Assembly: GCF_009665255.1 (NCBI RefSeq)
Contig: NZ_CP035687.1
Location: forward strand, 124,001 to 188,000
Origin: Vibrio metoecus
Lineage (GTDB): Bacteria > Pseudomonadota > Gammaproteobacteria > Enterobacterales > Vibrionaceae
Length of the DNA stretch: 64,000 nucleotides
Direction: 5' to 3'
Position numbers and translations under genes: made by a program. Of the stretch, positions 18,384 through 28,352 are shown one piece after another. The notes under the pieces were generated by a model, which was not told the origin of the DNA, did not search any database, and saw nothing but the letters and a program-made list of their open reading frames with translations. The stretch's first letter is position 1; each line of letters begins with the position of its first letter.

Positions 18384-18589
18384 GCCTTAGGTACAAAGTG
18401 CTTTAAATCATGCACATTGCAACCGAGAGAATCAAGCATACAGCGCCAATATATGCATCTATCCTGTGATTTATGGCACAAACTAGTTAAAGGGAACTGT
18501 AAACTCGATCACAGAGGTCTATTCCTGACCAACAGAGCTCACAAGAATTGGTTACCATATAAACAGACAATCAATAAGGCTAGCAGCGT

Positions 18590-21270
18590 ATGAATCACTT
18601 GAATCAACTGCTTAAACCCAAATCCGTTGCGGTCATCGGCGCTTCTATTAGGCCTTTTCGAGCTGGCAATATCGTCATGAAAAACTTACTGCAAGGTGGA
18701 TTTGATGGTGCCATTATGCCCGTTACCCCTTACTACCCTTCAGTTTGTGGTGTGTTAGCTTATAAAACGATCTCTGACCTACCTATTGTCCCTGATATCG
18801 CCATTCTTTGTACGCATGCTTCGCGTAATGTCGTTCTGTTTAAGCAATTAGCCAATAAAGGGGTTAAACAGGTTATCGTTTTGTCTTCCGACATGTATTC
18901 ATTGGATGCACAAGGCGAAGAGTACCAAGCACAATGTATGGCAGTGGCTAAGTCTGTAGGAATGCGTATTCTTGGACCTAACAGTTTAGGTTTAATGTTA
19001 CCGTGGATTCAGTTTAATGGTTCATTTTCACCCGTTTCAGCACTTAAAGGTAACATTGCTTTTATTTCACAATCGGCGGCAGTGTGTACCACCATTCTGG
19101 ATTGGGCCAATGACAAAGGGATAGGTTTTTCAGCTTTTATCTCTTTAGGTAATGCAAGTGACGTCGATTTTGCTGACTTATTGGATACATTGAGTACCGA
19201 TAAACATACCGATGCGATTTTACTTTATGTAGATACGATCCGTGATGCGCGGCGCTTTATGTCTGCAGCCCGAGCGGCATCACGCAACCGCAGAATTTTA
19301 GTGCTAAAAGGTGGACGTACTAAGGCGGGAAGAAAAGCCGCGCAAATGCACACTGGGGGCGATGATACGCTCGACATTATTTACGACTCCGCCATTCGTC
19401 GTACAGGTATGTTAAGGGTAAATAACACCCACGAACTGTTTGCTGCCGTTGAAACCTTAACTCACTCTGTTCCATTACGAGGAGAGCGACTCGCGATCAT
19501 TACTAATGGAGGTGGGCCTGCGATTATGGCTGTCGATGCTCTATTGGAGCGCGGCGGAAAATTGGCTCAACTCGAAGATTTCATTTACGAAAAACTGAAC
19601 CAAACACTTCCACAAAGTTGGTCACACAGTAATCCGATCGATATCGTCGGCGATGCGGATCACCAGCGTTATGTCGCTACACTTAATATTCTGCTGGAAA
19701 GCGAAAATATTGATGCCATTTTAATCATGCATAGTCCCTCTGCGATTGCTCACTCAGAACAGACAGCACATGCATTAGTTGAGGCTATTCAAAAACATCC
19801 GAGGACTAAACGCTTTAACATCCTTACGAATTGGTCTGGTGAGCTCTCGGCTAAACCTGCACGCAGCATTTTTAATCAGGCAGGAATCCCAACATATCGC
19901 ACCCCAGAAAGTGCGGTTACCGCATTCATGCACCTTGTTGAGTACCGGCGAAACCAAAAACACCTAATGGAAACGCCAACTACCTCTGAAGTTGTGCACG
20001 CTTCCGAAATGGAAACGGCAAAATTGTGGATAGAGGAACATTTGGGGGAATATGAATGCCTCAATTTAGATACGCACCAAATTGGCACCTTATTGAAATG
20101 TTTTAATTTTAATGTGTTACCAACATGGATTGCTTCTGATAGTACGGAGGCTGTTCATATCGCGGAGATGATTGGCTACCCTGTTGCTGTGAAATTACGT
20201 TCTCCTGATATCGTCCATAAGTCGGATGTGCAAGGCGTTATGCTGAATTTACGCAATAGAATTGAAGTGGCAAATGCGGCGCAAGCAATTCTCGATCGAA
20301 CCCAGCTCTCTTACCCGTCTGCCAATATTCATGGTTTGTTAGTTCAAGGCATGGCTAAGTTGGCAGGAGGCGAAGAGCTCAGGATCAAAGTAAAAACAGA
20401 TGCGACTTTTGGCCCTGTTATTTTATTGGGTCAAGGGGATCAGAATGGGATGAGTCGCTTGATGCCGCCGCAGCTCTACCACCACTCAATACAACCTTGG
20501 CTCGTTATCTGATTGTACGTGCCATTCGCAGTGGCAAAATTCGGCTGCAAAAACTTCCTGTGCCTATTGATATTGAAGGGCTATCGGAGTTTTTAGTGCG
20601 CATTTCACAGATGGTGATCGAGTGTCCAGAAGTGCATGAACTTGATCTCCATCCCTTGCTGGTCAATGGAAATCAATTCACTATTCTCGATGCTAATCTC
20701 GTGTTGCGTAAATTTCATGGAGATGCTCAAAACCGTTTGGCGATTCGCCCATATCCAACCGAATTGGAAGAACGTTGCCAAGCTCGTGATGGTGAGTGGA
20801 TTATGGTGCGCCCGATATTGCCTGAAGATGAGCCCAAACATGCCTCTTTCATTAAGAAAGTGTCTAAAGAAGACCTCTACAAGCGATTTTTTTCTGATGT
20901 GGGCGAATTTAATCATGAAGCATTAGCTAATCTGACCCAAATCGATTTTGACCGAGAAATGGCTTTTGTCGCGATTAGTGGTGAGGGAGAAACATCCGAA
21001 ATCATTGGTGTCTCTAGGGCTTTAATCAATCACGAAAATACCGACGCAGAATTTGCGATATTGATTCGATCTGATTTAAAAGGCAAAGGACTAGGCAAAA
21101 TCCTGATGCGTAAAATCATCGATTATTGTCGTTCGAAAGGCACACTTCAGATGTCTGGTATGACGATGCCCACAAACCGCGGAATGTTAACCCTAGCGCA
21201 AAAGATGGGTTTTGACGTTGAAATCCATTTTGAAGATGGAACGGCGGATATGGTTTTGACGTTAATGTAA
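18590..21270 (+). pseudogene. Pat/YfiQ-type protein lysine acetyltransferase, split by a one-base frameshift
   Basis: Two overlapping frames (18590-20512 and 20497-21270) together make one ~893-residue protein, the length of E. coli PatZ/YfiQ. The first holds the CoA-binding domain (SVAVIGASIRPFRAGN), the succinyl-CoA-ligase-like flavodoxin domain and most of the ATP-grasp domain; the second holds the ATP-grasp end and a GNAT acetyltransferase domain (GVSRALINHEN..., RSDLKGKGLGKILM). The break is at the GGGG run 20435-20438: a fifth G would change GQGDQNGMSRL into GQGGSEWDESLDAAAALPPL and join the frames. As given, the first product lacks the GNAT domain and the second lacks a start. The family acetylates proteins such as acetyl-CoA synthetase. 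It is either a recent null allele or an assembly error. Confidence 0.85.
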
Positions 21271-21276
21271 TGCCAG

Positions 21277-21311
21277 AAGTGACAGAGGATCTTGCAGATC
21301 CTCTGTCACTT
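21277..21311. terminator. Bidirectional terminator
   Basis: AAGTGACAGAGGATCT (21277-21292), loop TGC, and the exact complement (21296-21311): a 16-bp perfect stem between the convergent acetyltransferase and LysR genes, 6 bp after one stop and 8 bp before the other. Confidence 0.8.
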
Positions 21312-21319
21312 CAAATGAT

Positions 21320-22219
21320 CTATGACCAATCCCAGTTCTTTTTGAGATATTGGATACACCATGATTTGGCTTCGCCCATTTGGTTGCGTCGCCAAGCAAG
21401 AACAATTTCCATATCTAAGTCTTCAGAGCCGTTGATACGCTGTAGTTCACCTTGTTCAATATAAGTTTTTGCAACTTGTTGCGGCAAAGTTCCTATTCCT
21501 AAACCCGCAACCAAAGCTTTACATTTAGCGTCTAAGTTACTCACCGTTAAGCGAGGCTGTCTCTGTAAAATATTCACGCTCATCGCCGGTTGTTCTCGGG
21601 CAGTATCAGCAATCGCAATGGCTCGGTATTTTTCTCTTGCTTCTTCATTAAATTCGCCAACACGTCGATGTACGTAATGTGTTGGTGCGGCGACCCAGAT
21701 CATTTTCATCGTGCCAATCGTTTCTGCTTTCACATCTTGTGGCAATGCTTCGATACGAGGACAAATCAGGAGATCTGCACGCCCTGTTGCTAACGCTTCC
21801 CAACAACCTGCCAAAATTTCATCTTGAATACGGACTCGCGTTTTACTGATATTCCCTAGTGCTTCGACCAAAGGAAAAAGATTCGCTGCGGGCACAATAC
21901 CATCCAGTGCAATCGTGATATCGAGCTCCCAACCATTGGCCAGTAACGTCGCATCATTGACCAATTTTTCGGTCGCAGCCAAGATAGCCCTGCCCCGCTC
22001 TAAGATAAGTTTGCCCGCTTCAGTGAAGTTGGCCCTATGTCCAGAGCGATCAAAAATCATCAAGTCCAAGTCTTGTTCGAGCTTTTGGATTTGATAGCTC
22101 AATGAACTTGGTGCTCTGTTTAGCTCATTGGCAGCGGCGGCAAAGCTTCCCCGACGTTCTATTGCATCGAGAATGTGCAAGGCTTCAAGCGTAATTGGAC
22201 TTAACAAGACTCTCTCCAT
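21320..22219 (-). CDS. LysR-family transcriptional regulator
   Basis: 299 residues from ATG 22219 (MERVLLSPITLEALHILDA). Helix-turn-helix at residues ~18-60 (RRGSFAAAANELNRAPSSLSYQIQKLEQDL), then a substrate-binding-type effector domain. The frame continues to ATG 22267, but that would place the CRP site (22243-22258) inside the gene. Divergent from hutA. The effector and targets are unknown; control of hutA is possible but Fur is the evident regulator there. Confidence 0.88.
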   Translation of the reverse strand: MERVLLSPITLEALHILDAIERRGSFAAAANELNRAPSSLSYQIQKLEQDLDLMIFDRSGHRANFTEAGKLILERGRAILAATEKLVNDATLLANGWELDITIALDGIVPAANLFPLVEALGNISKTRVRIQDEILAGCWEALATGRADLLICPRIEALPQDVKAETIGTMKMIWVAAPTHYVHRRVGEFNEEAREKYRAIAIADTAREQPAMSVNILQRQPRLTVSNLDAKCKALVAGLGIGTLPQQVAKTYIEQGELQRINGSEDLDMEIVLAWRRNQMGEAKSWCIQYLKKNWDWS

Positions 22220-22242
22220 CTGGTCATTAACACACAATTTAA

Positions 22243-22258
22243 TGTGATAGAAATCACA
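22243..22258. promoter_or_regulatory. CRP binding site
   Basis: TGTGATAGAAATCACA is a perfect TGTGA-N6-TCACA palindrome, 24 bp before the LysR start and ~185 bp before hutA, so it more likely serves the LysR gene. Confidence 0.75.
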
Positions 22259-22369
22259 AATTATCACATTAAAAGTATTGAAGATATAAATCTAACTATA
22301 TGAATATTATGAACTTATCTTTATAACTTGTCTTTCTTTCATTTACTCAAACGAAAGATAACAAATGCA

Positions 22370-22388
22370 AATGATAGCAATTATCATT
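22370..22388. promoter_or_regulatory. Fur box of hutA
   Basis: AATGATA-GCAAT-TATCATT has perfect 7-base arms and close agreement with the GATAATGATAATCATTATC Fur consensus. It lies 54 bp before the hutA ATG, where a bound repressor would block the promoter under iron-rich conditions. Confidence 0.85.
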
Positions 22389-22442
22389 AATGTTTATTAG
22401 AATTCCTGCGTTTATTCAACATGGAAACCGCAGGTAGTTCAA

Positions 22443-24575
22443 ATGTATAAAAAGTCTCTGCTCTCTAGCGCAATCATGCTAGCACTGGTGCCTTCAGCAT
22501 ACGCTGAACAACAGTCACAATTCAATGAAGTTGTCGTAACGGCAACGCGCTCTGCTCAAAACAAACAAGATGTTGCAGCATCGATCAATACGGTTAACGC
22601 TCAAGATATTGATAATTCAATCGCAACTGATGCAAAAGAGGCACTCAAATACACCCCAGGTGTAGAAGTGAAATCTGGTAGTCGTTTTGGTATATCAGGT
22701 TTTAACATTCGTGGCATGGAAGATAGCCGGATATTGACAGTTATTGATGGCGTTCAGCAACCAGTAGGTTACAACTCAGGTGCAAATACGCAGAGCAAAT
22801 ACAGTAATGGCATTGAAGTTGATACTTTACAAGCGATTGAAGTTAACAAGGGCCCCTCTTCGACTCTATATGGTTCGGATGCATTGGGTGGTTTAGTTCA
22901 ATTTCGTACCAAAAACCCACGTGATGTGTTAGTGGGTGACGATGATGGCCATCGTTTTGGTATTAAGTCAACCTACACGTCTGTGGACGAGCAGTTCAAA
23001 AACACTCTGACTTGGGCAATGCGCGAAGGCAAACTCGAGACGTTAGTAATGGCCACTTATGCACAAGGTCACGAAACTCAGTCTCACGGTTCAGGCACTG
23101 ACATTGAAGGACCTAAACGCGGTGCAACTAACCCTGCGGATACGGATCTAGGTAATGTCTTAGCTAAAGCACAATATCAAGTGAATGAGGCTCATCGTGT
23201 AGGTTTAACCTTAGAACACTACGTTAAAAATTATGATGAGAACAAATTAAACTATAACGGTTATTCAATGGGAGGGGTAACTTACTCAAATGCATATACT
23301 GAGGATACGAATGATCGCACTCGTGTATCCCTCGACCATCAATGGTTAATGAATAGTTTGCTGGTAGATGAAAGTAAGATTTCGTTGAGTTACCAAGAAT
23401 CAAGCGCTTTGAACAAAAACTATGATACTACTGTAAAGTATGGTTCTCGTATGCGCGAGCGAGATACAGAGGATAAGTCAATCCAAGTTGATGCTCAATT
23501 TAATAAGTTAATTGAGAAACAAGGTGTCTCTCACGACATTTCCTATGGTGGAAGCTATTTAAACAACGACTTTAGCATCAATAACGTTGACCATTTGTAC
23601 CGGACTGGTACTTCTAATCCTGTTCAAGCCGAGATGCCAGATGCGGATGTTCAGAAATGGGGGATATTTGCTCAAGATCAGATGTACCTAATGGATGAGC
23701 AATTAATTCTGACCGCGGGTTTACGATATGACTCGTATGAAGCTACACCAAAAACAGACGCAGGTTTTACTACCCAATATCAACCAAATAAAGACAATTC
23801 CTTTACTGGGAAGCTTGGCGCAGTTTACCACTTAAAAGAGAACCTCGCGCTGTTTGGTCAGATCAGTCAAGGATTTAAAGCTCCAACAGTTTATGACCTT
23901 TATTACTTCTACAGCCGCGGAGCGATTATTGAAGCTAACCCTGATTTAAAAGCTGAACGCAGTATCTCGTATGAAGTGGGAACTCGTGGGAATAATGCGT
24001 ATGGCAATATGGAATTTGCATTGTTCGTCAATGATTACCAAGATTTCATCACCCAAACCAAAACGGGCGAATCTGGTGGTAAAGATGTGATCAGCAAGTA
24101 CAACATCGACGAAGTTCGTATTTACGGTGCAGAATTCAGTTCTACCCTATTACTGGATACGGTATCTCCTCTTCCACATGGTAGCTATGCTCGCCTAGCG
24201 GTCGCTTATGCGCACGGTGAAGATAGAGCAACGGGTAAAGAAATTGATACCGTTGCGCCATTAACCAGTGTGTTTGGGCTAGGTTATGATCAAACGAACT
24301 TCGGTTCAGCACTCAATGTGAAAATGGTGGTCAGCAAAGATGACTGGCAACTTGATAACAACCTCGATGTGGCGGGTTATACCGTAGTTGACCTTACTGC
24401 GTATTATGTTCCAGTAAAAGATCTCACGGTTCGTGCTGGACTGTTTAACTTATTTGATAAGAAGTACTGGCACTACTCGGATATTTCTGGGAAAACAGGA
24501 ACCGAGGCGTTCAATATTGACTACCAATCTCAACCGGGACGTAACTGGGGTATTTCGCTCGATTACCAGTTCTAA
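22443..24575 (+). CDS. hutA: TonB-dependent heme receptor HutA
   Basis: 710 residues: signal peptide (LLSSAIMLALVPSAYA), TonB box region (NEVVVTATRSA), plug domain to about residue 160 (IRGMEDSRILTVIDGVQQP), and a 22-strand barrel ending in Phe. The heme-receptor signature pair is present as GFKAP and EANPDL. The histidine usually found between these motifs in heme receptors is not seen here. It moves heme iron across the outer membrane with TonB energy. The Fur box upstream fits iron control. Identified also by place next to the LysR gene, as in V. cholerae. Confidence 0.9.
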   Translation: MYKKSLLSSAIMLALVPSAYAEQQSQFNEVVVTATRSAQNKQDVAASINTVNAQDIDNSIATDAKEALKYTPGVEVKSGSRFGISGFNIRGMEDSRILTVIDGVQQPVGYNSGANTQSKYSNGIEVDTLQAIEVNKGPSSTLYGSDALGGLVQFRTKNPRDVLVGDDDGHRFGIKSTYTSVDEQFKNTLTWAMREGKLETLVMATYAQGHETQSHGSGTDIEGPKRGATNPADTDLGNVLAKAQYQVNEAHRVGLTLEHYVKNYDENKLNYNGYSMGGVTYSNAYTEDTNDRTRVSLDHQWLMNSLLVDESKISLSYQESSALNKNYDTTVKYGSRMRERDTEDKSIQVDAQFNKLIEKQGVSHDISYGGSYLNNDFSINNVDHLYRTGTSNPVQAEMPDADVQKWGIFAQDQMYLMDEQLILTAGLRYDSYEATPKTDAGFTTQYQPNKDNSFTGKLGAVYHLKENLALFGQISQGFKAPTVYDLYYFYSRGAIIEANPDLKAERSISYEVGTRGNNAYGNMEFALFVNDYQDFITQTKTGESGGKDVISKYNIDEVRIYGAEFSSTLLLDTVSPLPHGSYARLAVAYAHGEDRATGKEIDTVAPLTSVFGLGYDQTNFGSALNVKMVVSKDDWQLDNNLDVAGYTVVDLTAYYVPVKDLTVRAGLFNLFDKKYWHYSDISGKTGTEAFNIDYQSQPGRNWGISLDYQF

Positions 24576-24584
24576 TCCACAGAC

Positions 24585-24612
24585 AAAAAGCCAGCTTACG
24601 CTGGCTTTTTTC
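24585..24612. terminator. hutA terminator (bidirectional)
   Basis: AAAAAGCCAGC (24585-24595), loop TTAC, GCTGGCTTTTT (24600-24610). A-run and T-run flank the stem, so it can also stop minus-strand transcripts from the small ORF at 24660-24737. Confidence 0.85.
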
Positions 24613-24659
24613 TTAAAGAACACTTCATTCAAAAGGAATTTAAAAAGTGATGAAATGAA

Positions 24660-24737
24660 TTATTTGTTCTCTGCCATCTCTTTTTTTACCATCACTGCAG
24701 CAGCAACGATAAAAGCAATAATCAAGGCCAGTTCCAC
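24660..24737 (-). CDS. Putative 25-residue single-helix membrane protein
   Basis: A GTG start at 24737 is preceded by a full AGGAGG with 4 bases of spacing. The product starts VELALIIAFIVAAAVMVKK and ends MAENK: one hydrophobic helix of ~16 residues followed by a charged tail, the usual shape of bacterial small membrane proteins. A terminator follows 50 bp on. It lies 113 bp after sgrR on the same strand. An overlapping plus-strand frame (ATG 24657) has no such ribosome site. No homologue recognised. Confidence 0.6.
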   Translation of the reverse strand: MELALIIAFIVAAAVMVKKEMAENK

Positions 24738-24849
24738 TTATCCTCCTAAGAGTCACAATCAATTTTGCCGTAAGTCTAGCACTGAGTTGTGGGCTAAGCA
24801 GGGTTTATTTTGCAAAACTGATTGATTAGCGATCAAGATCAAACTGAGG

Positions 24850-26553
24850 CTAAGCGGGATGAGTCGAAATATCGGGCTTCACCCAAACTTGGCTAAAGTC
24901 AAACCAACCGAGTGCATTGCATTTAGCATTCTGTAGAGCACCACACTGATCTTTGCTAATCCCAAGCCAGCAGTGAAACATTGGGATCAATTGATGCTTT
25001 TCGACCAAAGACTTACCTAATTCTTTGGCTGGAAACACGGCGGATGGATCCGCTCGCCAACCATCAATTAAGCTCTCCCATTGTTTGAAATCTTCATTTT
25101 GGCTCAAAAACTCAATATCTGAATAGTTCAGTAACCAGCCAGCTAGCGCATCATCACGATGATTGGCGATACCCATTGGTTTAATCCAAATATCCACATT
25201 GTCTGTATCAGAGACTGTATGTTCATACTTGATGATGTTGACACTAATCCCATCTTGGTTGAGCAATTGCTTTATCGCACTAGCTACGGTTGGAAACATA
25301 GGGTGTTGGGCATGATACGCAATCGTCAGTTCTTTTGTTTCTGGTGGAAATGTTCTGTGCTGTGCGGTTGAATGATGATACCACCCTGGCTTTAAGCCAT
25401 ACGCAGGTAAAACCCCAAGCTCAATAATTTTGTCTTCAGGGAGAAGCCTAAACAGATTGAGTGCACTGAGTTTTTCGGATAAATAACGTGCCCAATGTTC
25501 ATTTTTGGCTACCCCTGTGCGACGATTCAGTAGTAAATAGGTACATCCGGGATCCAGTTCTACATCTTCAGTAGATGAACCGCGAGCCGATTTGATCGGA
25601 TTAGACAGACTAGGAAAAACCATCGAAGAATGCACTTCATCGATGACCCAAACCTCCACACGATCCAGCAGTGGGCGAAAACCAAAATAGCCATCAAATG
25701 CTTGTAAAACTAAGCGTTTTTCGTCATTTATGACTACCTTGTAAGGACCGGAACCGACCGGCATCAAATCAAAATCTGGGTTACGATCCGCTTCTGCTGG
25801 AAGAATTTTCGCACAAGCCTCAGACAGCATTAAAGGTAGATAGGCATCCGGCTTTTGCAAATAGACATCAACCGCCCAAGGATAGGGAGAATCGACACGA
25901 TCAATATGCGCAAATAAATTCAGCAAACGTAACTGCCAGAGATTTTGTACCACCAGTTCGGTGGTAAGCAGATTTCCGTTATGAAAACGGACTCCTGGGC
26001 GTAAGTAGAATCGCCAATGTGTTTCTGAAATAGCTTGCCAAGCGTGTGCTAAATCGGCTTGTAATTGTTCATCTTCGTCAAGACGAGTCAACCCACTAAA
26101 CACTTGTCGAGCAATATGCTGCTCTGAACGACGCATCGGTTTTTGCGGGTTCAACATTGAGAGCTGGCGGTAGTATGGAAGCCTTACCACTTGTAGCCCT
26201 TCTTGGTGTTGAACGCCCAGATAACTTTCAATGACTTGGGTTAATTTTGCGGCATCTTGATCAAGAACCGCAAAGGCTTGACCAATTTTTCCTTCGTTAA
26301 GATAACGACGAGCGAGGTTTTCACTCACGTCAGCACGGCTACGTTTAAAAATGAGCTGCGAAAGTTTGCCGCGCCCAGCAGCAGGATGCCATTCGATCCA
26401 CCCCTCTTCTTCCATTTTATTCAGTACAATCCGTGCATTACGGCGAGTACAAAATAAGATGTCTGTAACATCTTCAAGCTGGGTTTCAACGTCTTGGCCT
26501 TGAAAGTGCTCAAAGAGCGTTTCGAACTGAACACGTAAACGGGGGCTACTCAT
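24850..26553 (-). CDS. sgrR: SgrR-family transcriptional regulator
   Basis: 567 residues: N-terminal winged helix of the SgrR_N type (QFETLFEHFQGQDVETQLED..., TRRNARIVLNKMEEEGWIEW) followed by an oligopeptide-binding-protein-like domain (SBP family 5) from about residue 165. E. coli SgrR is 551 residues and activates the sRNA SgrS in glucose-phosphate stress. Only 81 bp separate it from the next gene upstream, so there is no room for an sgrS at the E. coli position. The target here is therefore open. Confidence 0.8.
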   Translation of the reverse strand: MSSPRLRVQFETLFEHFQGQDVETQLEDVTDILFCTRRNARIVLNKMEEEGWIEWHPAAGRGKLSQLIFKRSRADVSENLARRYLNEGKIGQAFAVLDQDAAKLTQVIESYLGVQHQEGLQVVRLPYYRQLSMLNPQKPMRRSEQHIARQVFSGLTRLDEDEQLQADLAHAWQAISETHWRFYLRPGVRFHNGNLLTTELVVQNLWQLRLLNLFAHIDRVDSPYPWAVDVYLQKPDAYLPLMLSEACAKILPAEADRNPDFDLMPVGSGPYKVVINDEKRLVLQAFDGYFGFRPLLDRVEVWVIDEVHSSMVFPSLSNPIKSARGSSTEDVELDPGCTYLLLNRRTGVAKNEHWARYLSEKLSALNLFRLLPEDKIIELGVLPAYGLKPGWYHHSTAQHRTFPPETKELTIAYHAQHPMFPTVASAIKQLLNQDGISVNIIKYEHTVSDTDNVDIWIKPMGIANHRDDALAGWLLNYSDIEFLSQNEDFKQWESLIDGWRADPSAVFPAKELGKSLVEKHQLIPMFHCWLGISKDQCGALQNAKCNALGWFDFSQVWVKPDISTHPA

Positions 26554-26634
26554 AAAGAGGAAAACTCATAACGATTCTATTTTTAGGCAGTTTCCTTATT
26601 TTTTATGAATTGAGCAAGTCTCAAGAAAAAACTT

Positions 26635-26868
26635 TTAGAGCACATCACAACCCAGCGTTTGGGCTATGGTACGCAGTTGCGCTTCATCATCCAATTTGAG
26701 TGACCATTTAGCTTCACTGCCATTAGCGACTAATACATTTGCCCCATTTCCCATCAGAGTAATGGCATCTGAATGTGCTTGTAGAGTTACCATGTTTTCA
26801 CTCCCCAAGCGGACAACCACTTCATGTGGAGTGAGGATGATTTTGCCGCCTTTAAATTGAATAACCAC
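26635..26868 (-). CDS. DUF3389 protein
   Basis: 77 residues, MVIQFKGGKIILTPHEVVVRL at the N-terminus; resembles the Vibrio/Shewanella DUF3389 family (PF11869). No membrane segment. It starts 9 bp after the thioesterase gene on the same strand, so they are probably co-transcribed. Function unknown. Confidence 0.72.
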   Translation of the reverse strand: MVIQFKGGKIILTPHEVVVRLGSENMVTLQAHSDAITLMGNGANVLVANGSEAKWSLKLDDEAQLRTIAQTLGCDVL

Positions 26869-26877
26869 TGAAACCTC

Positions 26878-27321
26878 TCATGACTGCTGGTTTTTTTGTA
26901 CGCGTGCTCGTTTGACGGCAACGGTAAGTCGGCTGATACAAACCAAATGCCCTTGCTCGTCTTTGATTTCGATTTGCCAAACTTGGGTTGAAATACCCAT
27001 ATGCAATGGTGTTGCTGTACCAATAACCCTTCCCTCTCGCATCGCGCGGACATGGTTGGCATTGATGTCCAAACCTACGCAATAAGCCTCTTCGCCAACG
27101 CTAAAATTAGCCGCAACGGAGCCCAAAGTTTCAGCCAAAACGACAGATGCACCACCATGCAACATTCCTAATGGTTGATGCGTGAAATGACACACTGGCA
27201 TGGTTGCAGAGATACTATTGTCCGTTAACTCGGTATAAACGATATTTAAATGTTCGATGAGTGTATTTTTAGAAGTCGCATTTAGTACTTCTAACGTAAT
27301 AGGTTTGTTCCAGATGGCCAT
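26878..27321 (-). CDS. Hotdog-fold thioesterase (MenI/YdiI type)
   Basis: 147 residues closely following E. coli YdiI/MenI: LHGGASVVLAETLGSVAA, with the catalytic acid in the VVLAE segment, GLDINANHVRAMREGRV and TQVWQIEI. MenI hydrolyses 1,4-dihydroxy-2-naphthoyl-CoA in menaquinone synthesis; other hotdog thioesterases have broad acyl-CoA range, so the precise substrate stays open. Upstream of the DUF3389 gene in the same unit. Confidence 0.85.
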   Translation of the reverse strand: MAIWNKPITLEVLNATSKNTLIEHLNIVYTELTDNSISATMPVCHFTHQPLGMLHGGASVVLAETLGSVAANFSVGEEAYCVGLDINANHVRAMREGRVIGTATPLHMGISTQVWQIEIKDEQGHLVCISRLTVAVKRARVQKNQQS

Positions 27322-27490
27322 GACAAAATCCTAAGAGAATCGGCTAAAAGCGCATTGTACCGACTCGCGCGTACTTACACAAAATGAGGATCCTCGTCGG
27401 GCTTCAAGCGAGTGAAAGATGTAACATTATGATTGCTTGATGGTAATATTGATGGCACTCATCAGTCGCCACAAAATGAAGGAATAGACA

Positions 27491-28282
27491 ATGAATAAGG
27501 CTCGATTGGCGCTCGCTTTATTGATGACGATAGGCTTAACCGCGTGTACTGCATCCCCAACCGGTAGAAATCAATTACTCCTGTTTTCTGATAATGATAT
27601 GAGCCAGCTTGGCTCACAATCTTTTACGCAGATGAAACAAGAAATTCCCGTTAATAAAAATGTAAAAACTAACGCCTATGTGCAGTGCGTTGCAGATGCA
27701 ATTACGGCTCAAGTCCCGACACAAAAAGGCTTTTCTCAGTGGGAAGTGGTCGTTTTTGAAAGCGATCAAGTTAACGCTTTTGCATTACCAGGCGGAAAAA
27801 TTGGGGTTTACACAGGGCTGTTGAAGGTGGCGGTTAACCAAGATCAATTGGCAACAGTTCTAGGGCATGAAGTTGCTCATGTTCTTTCTAATCACAGCAA
27901 TGAACGTTTATCACAATCACAGTTAGCGAATGCGGGCTTACAATTAACCGATATTGCTATTGGTGCATCAGAATACAGTCAATACCGTAATTTGACGATG
28001 GGAGCACTCGGTGTGGGCGTACAATATGGCGTTATTCTACCCTACGGGCGAAGCCAAGAATCTGAGGCTGATGTATTGGGGTTAGCGTTGATGGCCAAAG
28101 CGGGATTTGATCCAGCCCAGAGCATTGAGCTTTGGAAAAATATGGCAAAAGCATCCGGTGGTAAGCAGCCGCCAGAGCTTCTATCTACTCACCCATCGCA
28201 CAATACTCGTATCACGGATTTGAGTGCGGCAATCAGCACTCTCCCACCTTATCAGGGAAAGAAAGCACACTGCTCTTTGTAA
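27491..28282 (+). CDS. M48-family metalloprotease, lipoprotein
   Basis: 263 residues. Lipoprotein signal with lipobox LTAC (ALLMTIGLTACTASP), then a peptidase M48 domain with zinc motif HEVAH (VLGHEVAHVLSNHS) and the downstream glutamate in SQESEADVLGLALM. E. coli relatives LoiP/YcaL act on outer-membrane proteins from the periplasm. Preceded by AAGGAATAG and followed by a strong hairpin, a single-gene unit. Confidence 0.9.
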   Translation: MNKARLALALLMTIGLTACTASPTGRNQLLLFSDNDMSQLGSQSFTQMKQEIPVNKNVKTNAYVQCVADAITAQVPTQKGFSQWEVVVFESDQVNAFALPGGKIGVYTGLLKVAVNQDQLATVLGHEVAHVLSNHSNERLSQSQLANAGLQLTDIAIGASEYSQYRNLTMGALGVGVQYGVILPYGRSQESEADVLGLALMAKAGFDPAQSIELWKNMAKASGGKQPPELLSTHPSHNTRITDLSAAISTLPPYQGKKAHCSL

Positions 28283-28304
28283 CTGAATTATCAAACAAGG
28301 GTTC

Positions 28305-28334
28305 ACAGCTAGACTGACACATCAGTCTAGCTGT
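28305..28334. terminator. Hairpin between M48 protease and S4-domain genes
   Basis: ACAGCTAGACTGA (28305-28317), loop CACA, and its exact complement (28322-28334). It lies between two convergent genes and can serve both. Confidence 0.75.
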
Positions 28335-28352
28335 ATTTGCGACACTGTCACG

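Noticed and set aside
24657..24825. Plus-strand ORF after hutA (MNYLFSAISFFTITAAATIK...)
   Set aside because: No ribosome site, and it overlaps the minus-strand 25-codon frame that has a perfect one.
26553..26635. An sgrS small RNA upstream of sgrR
   Set aside because: Only 81 bp lie between the genes and no sRNA-like terminator with a T-run is visible.
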